Both the position numbers and the translations under genes were made by a program. The notes beneath the pieces were generated by a model. That model had not been told where the DNA came from and did not search any database. It saw nothing but the letters and a program-made list of their open reading frames with translations. Below, piece by piece: positions 9,221 to 17,428 of a stretch of 64,000 bases of DNA. Location: assembly GCA_012800435.1 (NCBI GenBank), contig JAAZJH010000007.1, forward strand, positions 27,970 to 91,969, written 5' to 3'. This DNA comes from Clostridiaceae bacterium (GTDB lineage Bacteria > Bacillota > Clostridia > Saccharofermentanales > DTU023). Numbering within the stretch: the stretch's first letter is position 1; each line of letters opens with the position of its first letter.

Positions 9221-9997
9221 TTAGCTGAATCCAAGTCTGGAGGAAATGGTATCTGTAGCTGCCCGTAAAGCAGGGTATATAGAGGTATGAGCTCTGTCGT
9301 CTGTCAGATCTGCTGTGCTTCCAAACATGCTCATAGCAGCAATAATCTGACCTGTATAATCACGTATCGGACAGGAAATGCAGCGAAGACCAATTTCACA
9401 CTCTTCATCGTCTATGGCATAATCTAGACGACGTACTTTTTCTAGTTCTTTCCTGAGAACAGCAGGATCAGTAATTGTATTTGCTGTATATTTTTCTAAA
9501 CCAATCTCGGAAAGATAGTTTGTAAGTTCTCTATCAGACAGTCTTGAAAGAAGTATCTTACCCGATCCGGTCGCGTGGAGTGGAGCCTTCTTTCCGATTC
9601 GTTGTAGCGTTGGTGAGTTAGGACTATCAATACAGTCAAGATATATACCTTCGCTATTTCCCTCTATTACGAGACATGCGCCGAGAGAAAATGTATTTGC
9701 AAGCTGGATAACAAAGGAATTAGTGATATTTCGTAAACCCAAAGAAGTATTCAGTTTTTCACTTAGGGCACAAATCCGCCAAGTAAGCGCATAGCGCGAT
9801 GTTTCTTTGTCTTGATATACATATTTAGCATCTTCCATGGCATAGAGATAACGAAGAACGGTTGACTGCGTTGTACCGACAAACTTCGCAATATCTCGAA
9901 GACGCATAGGGGTTCCGCTATTAGCAAGACACTCCATAATCTTGATAAGTCGGATTGAAGATTGACTAGTTTGACGACCACTTGAAGTAATATCCAT
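9221..9997 (-). CDS. IclR family transcriptional regulator
   Basis: Local repressor or activator with an N-terminal winged helix-turn-helix (about residues 10-65; MRLRDIAKFVGTTQSTVLRYLYAM) and a C-terminal IclR effector domain. SLGACLVIEGNSEGIYLDC, LHATGSGKILLS and AIDDEECEIGLRCISCPI are the family signature stretches. The frame is open to 10087, but the ATG at 9997 gives a normal-length protein (258 residues) and is preceded by GGGAG. It diverges from the catabolic operon across a repeat-rich 292-base region, so it very likely controls that operon in response to its substrate. The gene is AT-richer than the flanking core genes. Confidence 0.93.
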   Translation of the reverse strand: MDITSSGRQTSQSSIRLIKIMECLANSGTPMRLRDIAKFVGTTQSTVLRYLYAMEDAKYVYQDKETSRYALTWRICALSEKLNTSLGLRNITNSFVIQLANTFSLGACLVIEGNSEGIYLDCIDSPNSPTLQRIGKKAPLHATGSGKILLSRLSDRELTNYLSEIGLEKYTANTITDPAVLRKELEKVRRLDYAIDDEECEIGLRCISCPIRDYTGQIIAAMSMFGSTADLTDDRAHTSIYPALRAATDTISSRLGFS

Positions 9998-10099
9998 AGT
10001 AAGTAAAGACTCCCATATCTCAAATCCATATGTAAAAATGTAAATCCCAGCAAAATTAGAGTAATACAGTCGTAGCCCAATTGTCAATGACAGTTTTAA

Positions 10100-10182
10100 T
10101 TATCAATACTATAATTCAGATTATCAAAACAATTATTTTAATAATCAAAGTATATTCATTAAATAAACATTTAGTTTGATAA
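10100..10182. promoter_or_regulatory. Candidate IclR operator array: TTATCAA-type repeats phased at 21 bp
   Basis: Between the divergent iclR and aldehyde dehydrogenase genes, TTATCAA occurs at 10100-10106 and 10121-10127, and TAATCAA at 10142-10148. The three copies are in the same orientation, exactly 21 bases (two helical turns) apart. An inverted copy, TTGATAA, lies at 10176-10182, just upstream of the -35 box, within the palindrome TTTGATAATTCAAA. Spacing on one face of the helix suggests cooperative binding by the adjacent IclR protein. The assignment to IclR is inference from position. Confidence 0.5.
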
Positions 10183-10196
10183 TTCAAACAATTAAA

Positions 10197-10225
10197 TTGA
10201 CTTTAAAAACGTTTGAATATATACT
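10197..10225 (+). promoter_or_regulatory. SigmaA-type promoter of the catabolic operon
   Basis: TTGACT at 10197-10202 and TATACT at 10220-10225 are separated by 17 bases, matching the housekeeping consensus at five of six bases in each box. Transcription would start near 10232, giving a leader of about 57 bases before the aldehyde dehydrogenase ATG. The inverted TTGATAA copy lies about 15 bases upstream of the -35 box. Confidence 0.7.
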
Positions 10226-10289
10226 TTTGCCTAACCACTAGACATAGTAGAGCTGGTGGAATAAGTGATTTTTGCGGAGTGATATTGAG

Positions 10290-11804
10290 ATGGTTGAGAG
10301 AAAGAAATACTGTATAAATGGAGAATGGCTGGAATCAAAAACTGATAGGTGGATGCCTGTCACTGACTCCAGCACTGGCGCATTGCTTGCGGAGGTTCCT
10401 TGTTGCACGGTTGATGAAGTTGAGGCAGCCATCGCTTCCGCAGATGCAGCATTCCCCATGTGGTCTCAAATGTCTTTGAGTAGGCGTACCCAGATGATGT
10501 TCAAGTGGAGAAATGTTTTAACTAACCATCTGGAAGAGCTAACACTCTTGTGCGCTAAAGAGCTGGGAAAGACCCTCGCTGAGGCACGTGGAGATGTAGT
10601 AAAAGCTATCGAACCAACTGAATTTGCCTGTGCAGCACCTTTTATATCTCAGGGAAACGCTTCTTTACAGGTTACAACAGGCTATGATACAGCTACTTAC
10701 CGGGTACCTCTTGGTGTGATTGCAGGCATTGTTCCCTTTAACTTTCCTGCCATGATTCCTTGGGGATGGATGGTTCCTCTTGCTATCGCTATGGGCAATA
10801 CTGTTGTTCTCAAAGCAGCAAGTCCAACTCCTCTCACGGCCATGCGCATTCTCGAGCTATTCTACAACGAAGGCGGATTCCCCAAGGGCGTTGTCAATCT
10901 AGTTACTTGTAGCCGGAAAGAAGCAGAGATTTTTCTGACTGATCCGAGAGTTAAGGCAGTATCGTTTGTTGGCACATCCACTGTTGGCAAGCACATCTAC
11001 TCTGTTGCCTCTTCTAATGGAAAGCGTGTTCAGGTTCAGGGCGAGGCAAAAAATCATGCTCTTGTGCTAGAAGATTGCGATCTGGAGAGCAGTACCAGAG
11101 CTATAATCAATTCTACTTATGGCTGTGCCGGTATGCGTTGTATGGCCCTACCTGTTATTGTGGTGCAGGAGAGTATTGCAGATGACTTTGTTACCTTACT
11201 CAAGGAAAAAGCAATGGCCCTCAGGGTTGGGTGTGCTTATGATCCTGAAACTCAACTAGGGCCGGTCGTGTCCGCTGAGCACAAGAAGAGTGTCTGCGAA
11301 TGGATTGCCAAGGGCATTGAGGAAGGCGCCGAACTAGTTCTTGATGGTCGTGATATTAAGGTTCCTGGTTTTGAAAACGGTTTTTTTGTCGGTCCCACAA
11401 TTTTTGACAACGTAAAACCCGGTATGAGTGTGGGTGAGAAAGAAATCTTTGGTCCTGTCACAATAATTAAACGTGTTAAAGATTTTGAAGAAGGTTTAGC
11501 CCTTATGAATGCCAGTCCATATGCTAATGGTTCCGTCATTTTTACCCAGAGCGGTTATTATGCCCGTGAGTTTGAAATGCGCACGGATGGTGGCATGGTC
11601 GGCATCAATGTTGGCATCCCTGTTCCAACGGCTTATTTTCCTTTCTCCGGTAACAAAGAATCCTTCTATGGCGACCAACATGTTCTTGGTATAGACGGTG
11701 TCCGCTTTTATACAAGAGCCAAGACTGTCACCAAGCACTGGTACAGTGAAAAATCTAAGACGAAAACTGTCGATACTTGGGAGGGCACAGTAGAGCGCAT
11801 CTAA
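10290..11804 (+). CDS. mmsA: CoA-acylating aldehyde dehydrogenase, methylmalonate-semialdehyde dehydrogenase type
   Basis: NAD-dependent oxidation of a semialdehyde, probably with transfer to CoA. The 504-residue protein matches the MMSDH branch of the ALDH family. VQGEAKNHALVLEDCDLES replaces the ELGGK motif of ordinary aldehyde dehydrogenases, and the catalytic Cys lies in CAGMRCMALP near residue 285. GVIAGIVPFNFPAMIPWGWM is the NAD-fold signature. The ATG at 10290 is preferred over an upstream in-frame TTG at 10272 because GGAG lies ten bases before it. It is the first gene of the island operon. The natural substrate could be malonate or methylmalonate semialdehyde or a related omega-oxo acid. 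Confidence 0.88.
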   Translation: MVERKKYCINGEWLESKTDRWMPVTDSSTGALLAEVPCCTVDEVEAAIASADAAFPMWSQMSLSRRTQMMFKWRNVLTNHLEELTLLCAKELGKTLAEARGDVVKAIEPTEFACAAPFISQGNASLQVTTGYDTATYRVPLGVIAGIVPFNFPAMIPWGWMVPLAIAMGNTVVLKAASPTPLTAMRILELFYNEGGFPKGVVNLVTCSRKEAEIFLTDPRVKAVSFVGTSTVGKHIYSVASSNGKRVQVQGEAKNHALVLEDCDLESSTRAIINSTYGCAGMRCMALPVIVVQESIADDFVTLLKEKAMALRVGCAYDPETQLGPVVSAEHKKSVCEWIAKGIEEGAELVLDGRDIKVPGFENGFFVGPTIFDNVKPGMSVGEKEIFGPVTIIKRVKDFEEGLALMNASPYANGSVIFTQSGYYAREFEMRTDGGMVGINVGIPVPTAYFPFSGNKESFYGDQHVLGIDGVRFYTRAKTVTKHWYSEKSKTKTVDTWEGTVERI

Positions 11805-11839
11805 GAGAAATAGTCTGAGTTATTCGAAATAAGAAAGGG

Positions 11840-12208
11840 ATGAAAATGATCAATCGATATGAGTGTAATGGACGCCTAGCCCGTGTTGTAGAACATAATG
11901 GTATCTTGTATTTGACTGGGCGCACTTGCGGAGACTATGAGAAAATTGAGGATCAGACCAGAGGTTTGCTGAAGATTATTGAGGATACGCTGGAGGCATA
12001 CAATTCTGATAAACGTCACATTCTTAGGGCACAAATCTTTCTTAAAGATATTGCTCGCGACTTTCAGCCTATGAACAAGGTTTGGGAGTCTTGGATTGAG
12101 CCGGGTTATGAACCGGCTAGGGCTACTGTACAGGCATCAATGGCACGAGAGCACTTGCTGATTGAGATCGTAGTAACCGCTGTAACAAAAGAAACCAACG
12201 AGGACTAG
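11840..12208 (+). CDS. RidA/YjgF/Rid family protein
   Basis: Small trimeric Rid protein of 122 residues. RidA-type members hydrolyse reactive enamines and imines to keto acids; others act as deaminases in aromatic amine breakdown. The family core VVEHNGILYLTGRT, QIFLKDIARDFQPMNKVWESW and the C-terminal PARATVQASM are present. The Arg that contacts the substrate carboxylate is in PARATVQ. It lies between the aldehyde dehydrogenase and the molybdenum hydroxylase, with an AAAGGG site before its ATG. Its presence hints that a pathway intermediate contains nitrogen, but this is inference. Confidence 0.87.
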   Translation: MKMINRYECNGRLARVVEHNGILYLTGRTCGDYEKIEDQTRGLLKIIEDTLEAYNSDKRHILRAQIFLKDIARDFQPMNKVWESWIEPGYEPARATVQASMAREHLLIEIVVTAVTKETNED

Positions 12209-12244
12209 GGAACAAGCTCACATTGTAATGGAGGTGAGAAGTCT

Positions 12245-14593
12245 ATGAAGCGCGATACGGTCATAGGTTCATCACTAATCCGTCCTGACGCTTTGGCGAA
12301 GGTGCAGGGCCGGGCGCCTTATGTGGCAGATATAAAGCTTGAAAAGAGAGACTGTCTAATTGGTCGTGCTCTTTTTCCGCCCTATGCCCATGCCAAAATA
12401 CTTAGCATTAACACGTCACGGGCTGAAGCTTTATCAGGCGTGGAAGTCGTGATGACAGCTAAAGACTTACCGGGTCTTAACGGATACGGCGCAGCTGCCT
12501 TGGATAAGCCCGTTTTAGCAGACAAAATAGTGAGGTACCAAGGAGATCCTGTTGCCTTTGTTGCTGCCTGTGACAAAAAGACTGCGGATAAGGCTGTTGC
12601 TCTAATTGAGGTTAAGTATGAACCCCTTTTTCCCCAAACTGATCCAAAAGAAAATCTCAAACCGGAGACGCCCTTAATTCATGAAGATCATCCCATGTCG
12701 AAGGGAACAAACATATCTAGTAGTTGGCGGGTGGAGCGTGGCAATGTAATTGCAGCTCTTAGCCGCTCTGACATCGTCTTGGAAAATGACTTTGAAACAC
12801 AGATCGTAGATCACGCCTACCTTGAAACGGATAGCTGTATTGCAGAGCCTGATCCGGTAACCGGTATTCTCCATCTTATAACGCAGGGGCATTCTGCTCA
12901 GCTTAATTGTCGTTCTCTTGCCGCGGCCTTTGGTTTGCCCCACAGTAAGGTGCATGTGACCATTCCAATCGTGGGTGGCAGCTTTGGCGGAAAAGAAGAC
13001 TCTAACCTCGAAGTATCTGTGATGGCTGGTGTCCTTGCATTGAAAACTGGAAAATCTGTTTTTTGTGAATACACAAGGGAAGAGTCATTCAGAAACACAG
13101 GCAAGCGGCATGCGACACATTCTCACCGCAAGCTTGGAGCGACAAAAGAAGGAATTTTGACTGCTGTTGCAGCTGATATCACTGTTAATAAGGGGGCATA
13201 TCGCTCGATTGACCCCATTCCTCAGCGCATGACTATGTATGGGGGCGGAGTTTATCGTGTTCCTAATGCACTGGTTGAAGCGCGCTCTGTTTTCACTAAT
13301 CAGGTTTATGGATGTGCATGCAGAGGACTAGGTGTGCCACAGGCTATGTTCATTATCGAATCTCAAATGGATGATCTTGCACGAAGACTAAATATGGATC
13401 CTGTAGAATTACGGCTAAAAAACATTCTGCGTGACGGAGATACGATGATAACAGGGCAGGCGATTAAAAAAAGTCAAGGTCTTGGGCTGGAAAAATGTAT
13501 TCAGGCAGTATGTGAACGCATCGGTTGGGACAAGCCTTTAGAGCAAAGTGATGACCCTAGTATTCGACGAGGTCGAGGTATCGCGACGATTATGTATGGT
13601 ACTGGAACCGGTTATCCAACCGATGGGGCGCACTGTTTTCTGAATCTACAAATGGACGGGAGTTTGATGGTCGGCATTGCGACTGCAGAGTTAGGTCAAG
13701 GTGGTATCATTGCCATGACCCAAATTGCTTCTGAGGCAATGGGGATTCCTTACAACATGGTGAGTGTTAATTATTCAGACAACCATTCCTCGCCAGAGGC
13801 TGGTGCCACAGTGGCTTCGCGCTCTACCGTCTTTCACGGCAATGCAATTATCAACGGATGCAACATTCTCAAAGACAGAATGTTATGCTGCGCCGGACAG
13901 ATCTTGGGTGAAGATCCCCGCGACTTAGACATTAGAGAAGGAATAGTTTACACAAGGCAGAATAAAGAGAGGTCAATTCCTCTGACGGAGGCAATTAAAT
14001 TTGCATTTTCCAGTCAAGTGCCACTTACCACTACCGGATCTTGGTATCCTCCTCTTAATCATCTTGATCCAATCATGGGACAAGATACGAGAATGCATAC
14101 TTATACTTATGGAGCTCAAGCCGTTGAAATTTCTGTGGACATTGGTACAGGCATTTATACCCTAGATCGTTGTGTATCTGCCTTTGATGTCGGTAAAGCA
14201 ATTAATCCTATGTGTGTCGAGGGGCAGATTGAAGGGGGCGTAACTCAGGGTATTGGTTATGCAATGATGGAAAAATTTGAACTCAGAAATGCCATGGCTG
14301 TCACGGACACTTATCATACCTATCTGATTCCCACTTCAATGGACCTTCCAAAACTGGAAACGATTCTAGTGGAAGAGCCAAATGAACTCGGTCCCTTTGG
14401 AGCTAAGGGAATTGGCGAACCTCCGGTTACTGCGGCTGCACCTGCAATCAGAAATGCATTGTTTGATGCAATCGATATTCCGTTTTATTCGCTCCCTATT
14501 ACACCTATAGATGTGCTTGACGCTATCAAGAAAAAGAAAAGTCCGGTAGTAAACAGGCAAGAACGAGCTGCTACCAAGAATCTTGAAAAATGA
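12245..14593 (+). CDS. Xanthine dehydrogenase-family molybdopterin-binding (large) subunit
   Basis: Catalytic subunit of a molybdenum hydroxylase, 782 residues. It uses water-derived oxygen to hydroxylate a C-H bond, usually next to a ring nitrogen or on an aldehyde. The N-terminal a/b-hammerhead domain begins with RPDALAKVQGRAPYVADI. Cofactor-domain motifs are IVGGSFGGKED near residue 244, CACRGLGVPQAMF near residue 357 and AELGQGGIIAMTQIASEAMG near residue 480. The expected catalytic Glu lies in GAKGIGEPPVT near residue 724. The selenium or Cys-linked CO dehydrogenase loop is not evident, so the enzyme is closer to xanthine/nicotinate hydroxylases than to CoxL. FAD and 2Fe-2S subunits follow. 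No XdhC or MocA maturation gene is in view. Confidence 0.92.
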   Translation: MKRDTVIGSSLIRPDALAKVQGRAPYVADIKLEKRDCLIGRALFPPYAHAKILSINTSRAEALSGVEVVMTAKDLPGLNGYGAAALDKPVLADKIVRYQGDPVAFVAACDKKTADKAVALIEVKYEPLFPQTDPKENLKPETPLIHEDHPMSKGTNISSSWRVERGNVIAALSRSDIVLENDFETQIVDHAYLETDSCIAEPDPVTGILHLITQGHSAQLNCRSLAAAFGLPHSKVHVTIPIVGGSFGGKEDSNLEVSVMAGVLALKTGKSVFCEYTREESFRNTGKRHATHSHRKLGATKEGILTAVAADITVNKGAYRSIDPIPQRMTMYGGGVYRVPNALVEARSVFTNQVYGCACRGLGVPQAMFIIESQMDDLARRLNMDPVELRLKNILRDGDTMITGQAIKKSQGLGLEKCIQAVCERIGWDKPLEQSDDPSIRRGRGIATIMYGTGTGYPTDGAHCFLNLQMDGSLMVGIATAELGQGGIIAMTQIASEAMGIPYNMVSVNYSDNHSSPEAGATVASRSTVFHGNAIINGCNILKDRMLCCAGQILGEDPRDLDIREGIVYTRQNKERSIPLTEAIKFAFSSQVPLTTTGSWYPPLNHLDPIMGQDTRMHTYTYGAQAVEISVDIGTGIYTLDRCVSAFDVGKAINPMCVEGQIEGGVTQGIGYAMMEKFELRNAMAVTDTYHTYLIPTSMDLPKLETILVEEPNELGPFGAKGIGEPPVTAAAPAIRNALFDAIDIPFYSLPITPIDVLDAIKKKKSPVVNRQERAATKNLEK

Positions 14594-14857
14594 ATGGTCT
14601 TGAATGAAGGTGAACAGTAAGAAGAGTTGGCGTTATGGTCATAACAAAATAGTATATCATGTTGCTATGACAAATTCTCAATTTGCTACCATTTCTCCTT
14701 ATACTTACTTCACTTTGTATAACAATATAAACAGTGTCGTTTAAAGCTTCTCCTCAAGGCCAATCTAAAACAATAAATAAATTCGTCAAGCATTAACGGG
14801 AATGAGGAAAGAATCTTCTTTTTTCATTCAAAATAAAAATATGAGGAGGTGAAATGA

Positions 14858-15700
14858 TTGGCTACTGTTTTTTTTCTTCCTAACACAGTGGAAGAAGCCT
14901 GTTCCATTCTTGAAGAGTGGGGGGACGATGCCATCATCACCAATGGTGGAACTGATATTGTAATTGACATTAGCAAAGGGAACCTTATTCCCCACGCAAA
15001 TGTTTGTATTTGGAACATCAATGAACTTCATCAAATCAAAATGGATGGTGATTATGTCCGTGTAGGCGGCGCTGCTACTTATAAAGAGATGATGAATTCA
15101 TCTCTGACCAAAGAATTCCCTGGACTTATAGAGGCTGTTAGTCAAATTGGCAGCCCGGGAATTCGCCAAGTTGCTACACTGGCCGGCAATATTTGCACAG
15201 CCGCTCCTGCGGCAGATGGCTGTACGATGGCCATGGGTCTTGATGCTCAAATTGTCCTCAAAAGCGCAACCGGAGAACGAATCGTTCCGCTATCTCATAT
15301 GATGATAGGAAGAGGGAAAACGAAACGAAGGGGCAATGAATTACTCACTGCAATTCTGATACCAACATCAAAAAAGAACTGTGCTTACGGAAGATTAGCG
15401 CGCAGAAGAGCTTCAGACATTGCCAAAGTCATGGTTGGAGCTTCACTTGAGATAGAAGATGGTATTTGTACAAGGGCTGTCGTTAGTCTCGGTGCACTCG
15501 GTCCGGTTCCCTGCCGTGCATACAGTATAGAGCAGAAGTTAGAGGGAAAACCTATTCGCACCGGAATTGAGCAACTGCGCGGTGTATTTCCCGAAGAAGC
15601 AAAACCGCGAATCAGCCAGTTTAAGAGGTATAAGGAGCAAGCGCTTCCCACATTGCTTGTTCGCACGTTAGAGCTTGCAGCACAGAGAGGAGGAGCGTAA
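14858..15700 (+). CDS. Molybdenum hydroxylase FAD-binding (medium) subunit
   Basis: Passes electrons from the iron-sulfur subunit to FAD and an external acceptor; 280 residues of the CoxM/CutM family. FAD contacts are in ITNGGTDIVIDISKGN near residue 27 and in TLAGNICTAAPAADG near residue 107. The start is TTG at 14858, because AGGAGG ends eight bases before it; a nearby ATG at 14854 is in another frame and stops early. The gap to the large subunit is 264 bases of AT-rich DNA, unusually long for an operon, and contains the palindrome GTTATG-GT-CATAAC at 14632-14645. A second promoter there is possible but not clear. Confidence 0.9.
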   Translation: MATVFFLPNTVEEACSILEEWGDDAIITNGGTDIVIDISKGNLIPHANVCIWNINELHQIKMDGDYVRVGGAATYKEMMNSSLTKEFPGLIEAVSQIGSPGIRQVATLAGNICTAAPAADGCTMAMGLDAQIVLKSATGERIVPLSHMMIGRGKTKRRGNELLTAILIPTSKKNCAYGRLARRRASDIAKVMVGASLEIEDGICTRAVVSLGALGPVPCRAYSIEQKLEGKPIRTGIEQLRGVFPEEAKPRISQFKRYKEQALPTLLVRTLELAAQRGGA

Positions 15701-16170
15701 TGGCAAGACCGGTTCAGTTCTTCCTCAACGATCGTCTCGAGACTGTTGAGGTCGATGAAAATGAAATTTTAATTGATACCATACGAGAACGTTTTAGGCT
15801 TTGTGGGACAAAAGAGGGTTGTCGGACGGGTGATTGTGGAACATGCACGGTTCTGTTAGACGGTAGAGCAGTTCGTTCATGTTTAATCCTTACTTGTGCA
15901 GTTGAGGGTAAACATATCACAACAATAGAAGGACTCGGGAATGCGACAAACGTTCATCCGATTCAACAAGCATTTGTTGATGTTGGTGCAGTTCAGTGTG
16001 GTTTCTGTATCCCGGGTATGGTCCTTACAGCAAAGAGTCTGTTAGATGAGAACCACCATCCAACAGAACATGAAATCCGCATCGCATTGTCTGGTAATCT
16101 ATGCCGATGCACTGGTTACGAAAAGATTATTCAAGCAGTTCAATTGGCCTCGCAAAGAATGTATCCATAA
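15700..16170 (+). CDS. Molybdenum hydroxylase 2Fe-2S (small) subunit
   Basis: Electron-transfer subunit of 156 residues. The N-terminal plant-type 2Fe-2S cluster is bound by CGTKEGCRTGDCGTC near residues 38-52 and a fourth Cys in RSCLIL. The C-terminal helical domain binds the second cluster through CGFC near residue 98 and CRC near residue 135 (GNLCRCTGYEKI). All eight ligands are present. The ATG shares its A with the stop codon of the FAD subunit (TAATG), indicating translational coupling. Gene order large, medium, small is one of the common arrangements. Confidence 0.94.
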   Translation: MARPVQFFLNDRLETVEVDENEILIDTIRERFRLCGTKEGCRTGDCGTCTVLLDGRAVRSCLILTCAVEGKHITTIEGLGNATNVHPIQQAFVDVGAVQCGFCIPGMVLTAKSLLDENHHPTEHEIRIALSGNLCRCTGYEKIIQAVQLASQRMYP

Positions 16171-16203
16171 TCTATTTTGCGAATTTATTTAAAGGAGAAA
16201 AAA

Positions 16204-17274
16204 ATGAAGAAATTTTGTTCAATTATGCTTATACTGTCACTGCTTATTACTGTTGTGTTGTCCGGATGTGCTCCTTCTAATCCGCCTCCTGCTCCAAGCG
16301 AATCAGCTCAGCCGGACGCTTCACAACAGGATCAGCTTGACCTAAATTTTGGCAATCAATTTCTCACTATGGTAACGGGTAGTACCGGTGGATCATATTA
16401 CCCTATTGGTATCATCTTTTCCACCCTATGGAATGAGCATTTAGGCAGTGCAGGTCTGAATGTTTCCGCACAAGCTTCTGCCGGCGGCGTAGAGAACTTG
16501 AACATGCTTAAGAGCGGTGAAGCTGATTTGGGTCTGGCAGTGTCCGACTTTGGCTATTACGCCTATACAGGAACAGCGATGTTCGACGGAAAAGGTGAGT
16601 TCAAAGAGCTTCGTGGTATTTGCGGTCTGTGGCCAGAGCTTGTCCACTTTATTGTCACTAACAGCTCTGGCATTAACGCACTTGAAGATGCAGTCGGAGC
16701 TCGCTTGAGCATTGGCGGTGCAGGTTCCGGTACTGCCTACAATACTCCGATCATTATGGACGTTTTGGCAAATGCCAAAATCAACACCGATTGGAAACCT
16801 GAGTATCTTGCCTTTGCGGAAGCCTCTACGGCAATGCAGAATGGCCAGATTGACGGGGTAAACATTACAGGGGGTGTACCTACTTCAAGTGTAACCGAAC
16901 TAATGGCCAGTAGTGTCGGTACTAAAATTTTGCCTTTCACTCAGGAAGACTGCGACAAGCTAAACTCCCTCGGCTATAGCCAGTTTGGTCTGTATACCAT
17001 TGCTGCAAACACCTATAACAATCAGCCTGAGGATATAACAACTCTAGGCTACAAGTGTGAATTGTTCTGCACTGCTGATGCGGATGAAGAGCTCGTTTAT
17101 CATATGACCAAGACCCTGTTTGAGCGTATAGACGAAATACGCAGCTCTCATAGTGCTCTGTTTACAATTCAGCCCGAGACTTGCTTGAATGGCCTCGCGG
17201 ATACCCCGCTGCATCCAGGAGCTATTCGGTATTTTGAGGAGATTGGCGTTACCATCCCCGACAATTTGAAATGA
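16204..17274 (+). CDS. TAXI family TRAP transporter solute-binding lipoprotein
   Basis: Extracytoplasmic receptor of a TRAP transporter, 356 residues. MKKFCSIMLILSLLITVVLS is a lipoprotein signal followed by GC, so the mature protein should be anchored by Cys21; a Pro/Ser-rich tether follows. The TAXI signature region MVTGSTGGSYYPIG starts the binding domain, with ASAGGVENLNMLKSGEADLG and SIGGAGSGTAYN further on. The ATG at 16204 has AAAGGAG upstream. TAXI systems bring in dicarboxylates, amino acids and similar anions. Together with the next gene it should import the island's substrate. Confidence 0.92.
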   Translation: MKKFCSIMLILSLLITVVLSGCAPSNPPPAPSESAQPDASQQDQLDLNFGNQFLTMVTGSTGGSYYPIGIIFSTLWNEHLGSAGLNVSAQASAGGVENLNMLKSGEADLGLAVSDFGYYAYTGTAMFDGKGEFKELRGICGLWPELVHFIVTNSSGINALEDAVGARLSIGGAGSGTAYNTPIIMDVLANAKINTDWKPEYLAFAEASTAMQNGQIDGVNITGGVPTSSVTELMASSVGTKILPFTQEDCDKLNSLGYSQFGLYTIAANTYNNQPEDITTLGYKCELFCTADADEELVYHMTKTLFERIDEIRSSHSALFTIQPETCLNGLADTPLHPGAIRYFEEIGVTIPDNLK

Positions 17275-17329
17275 ATTAATAAGTGTGAATTGAACGACAG
17301 TTCTGGATTGAAAGATCAAACGTTATCTT

Positions 17330-17363
17330 CTGAGGAAGGTAAAAGTCTTTTTACCTTCCTCAG
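17330..17363 (+). repeat. Perfect 15-bp hairpin between the binding-protein and permease genes
   Basis: CTGAGGAAGGTAAAA (17330-17344) pairs perfectly with TTTTACCTTCCTCAG (17349-17363) around a 4-base loop. It is followed by GAAAAAAG and not by a T-run, so it is not a normal intrinsic terminator. In transporter operons such a stem after the binding-protein gene commonly protects the upstream mRNA from 3' exonucleases, which raises the amount of receptor relative to permease. That role is inference here. Confidence 0.7.
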
Positions 17364-17428
17364 GAAAAAAGCAATAAGATTGACGGATACAACGTATTCG
17401 TTCGGGAGGTTTATAGGAGGATATGAAC

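Noticed and set aside
14594..14857. A small gene between the large and FAD subunits of the molybdenum hydroxylase
   Set aside because: The stretch is AT-rich with stops in all frames and no frame with a plausible start; only a short palindrome was noted.
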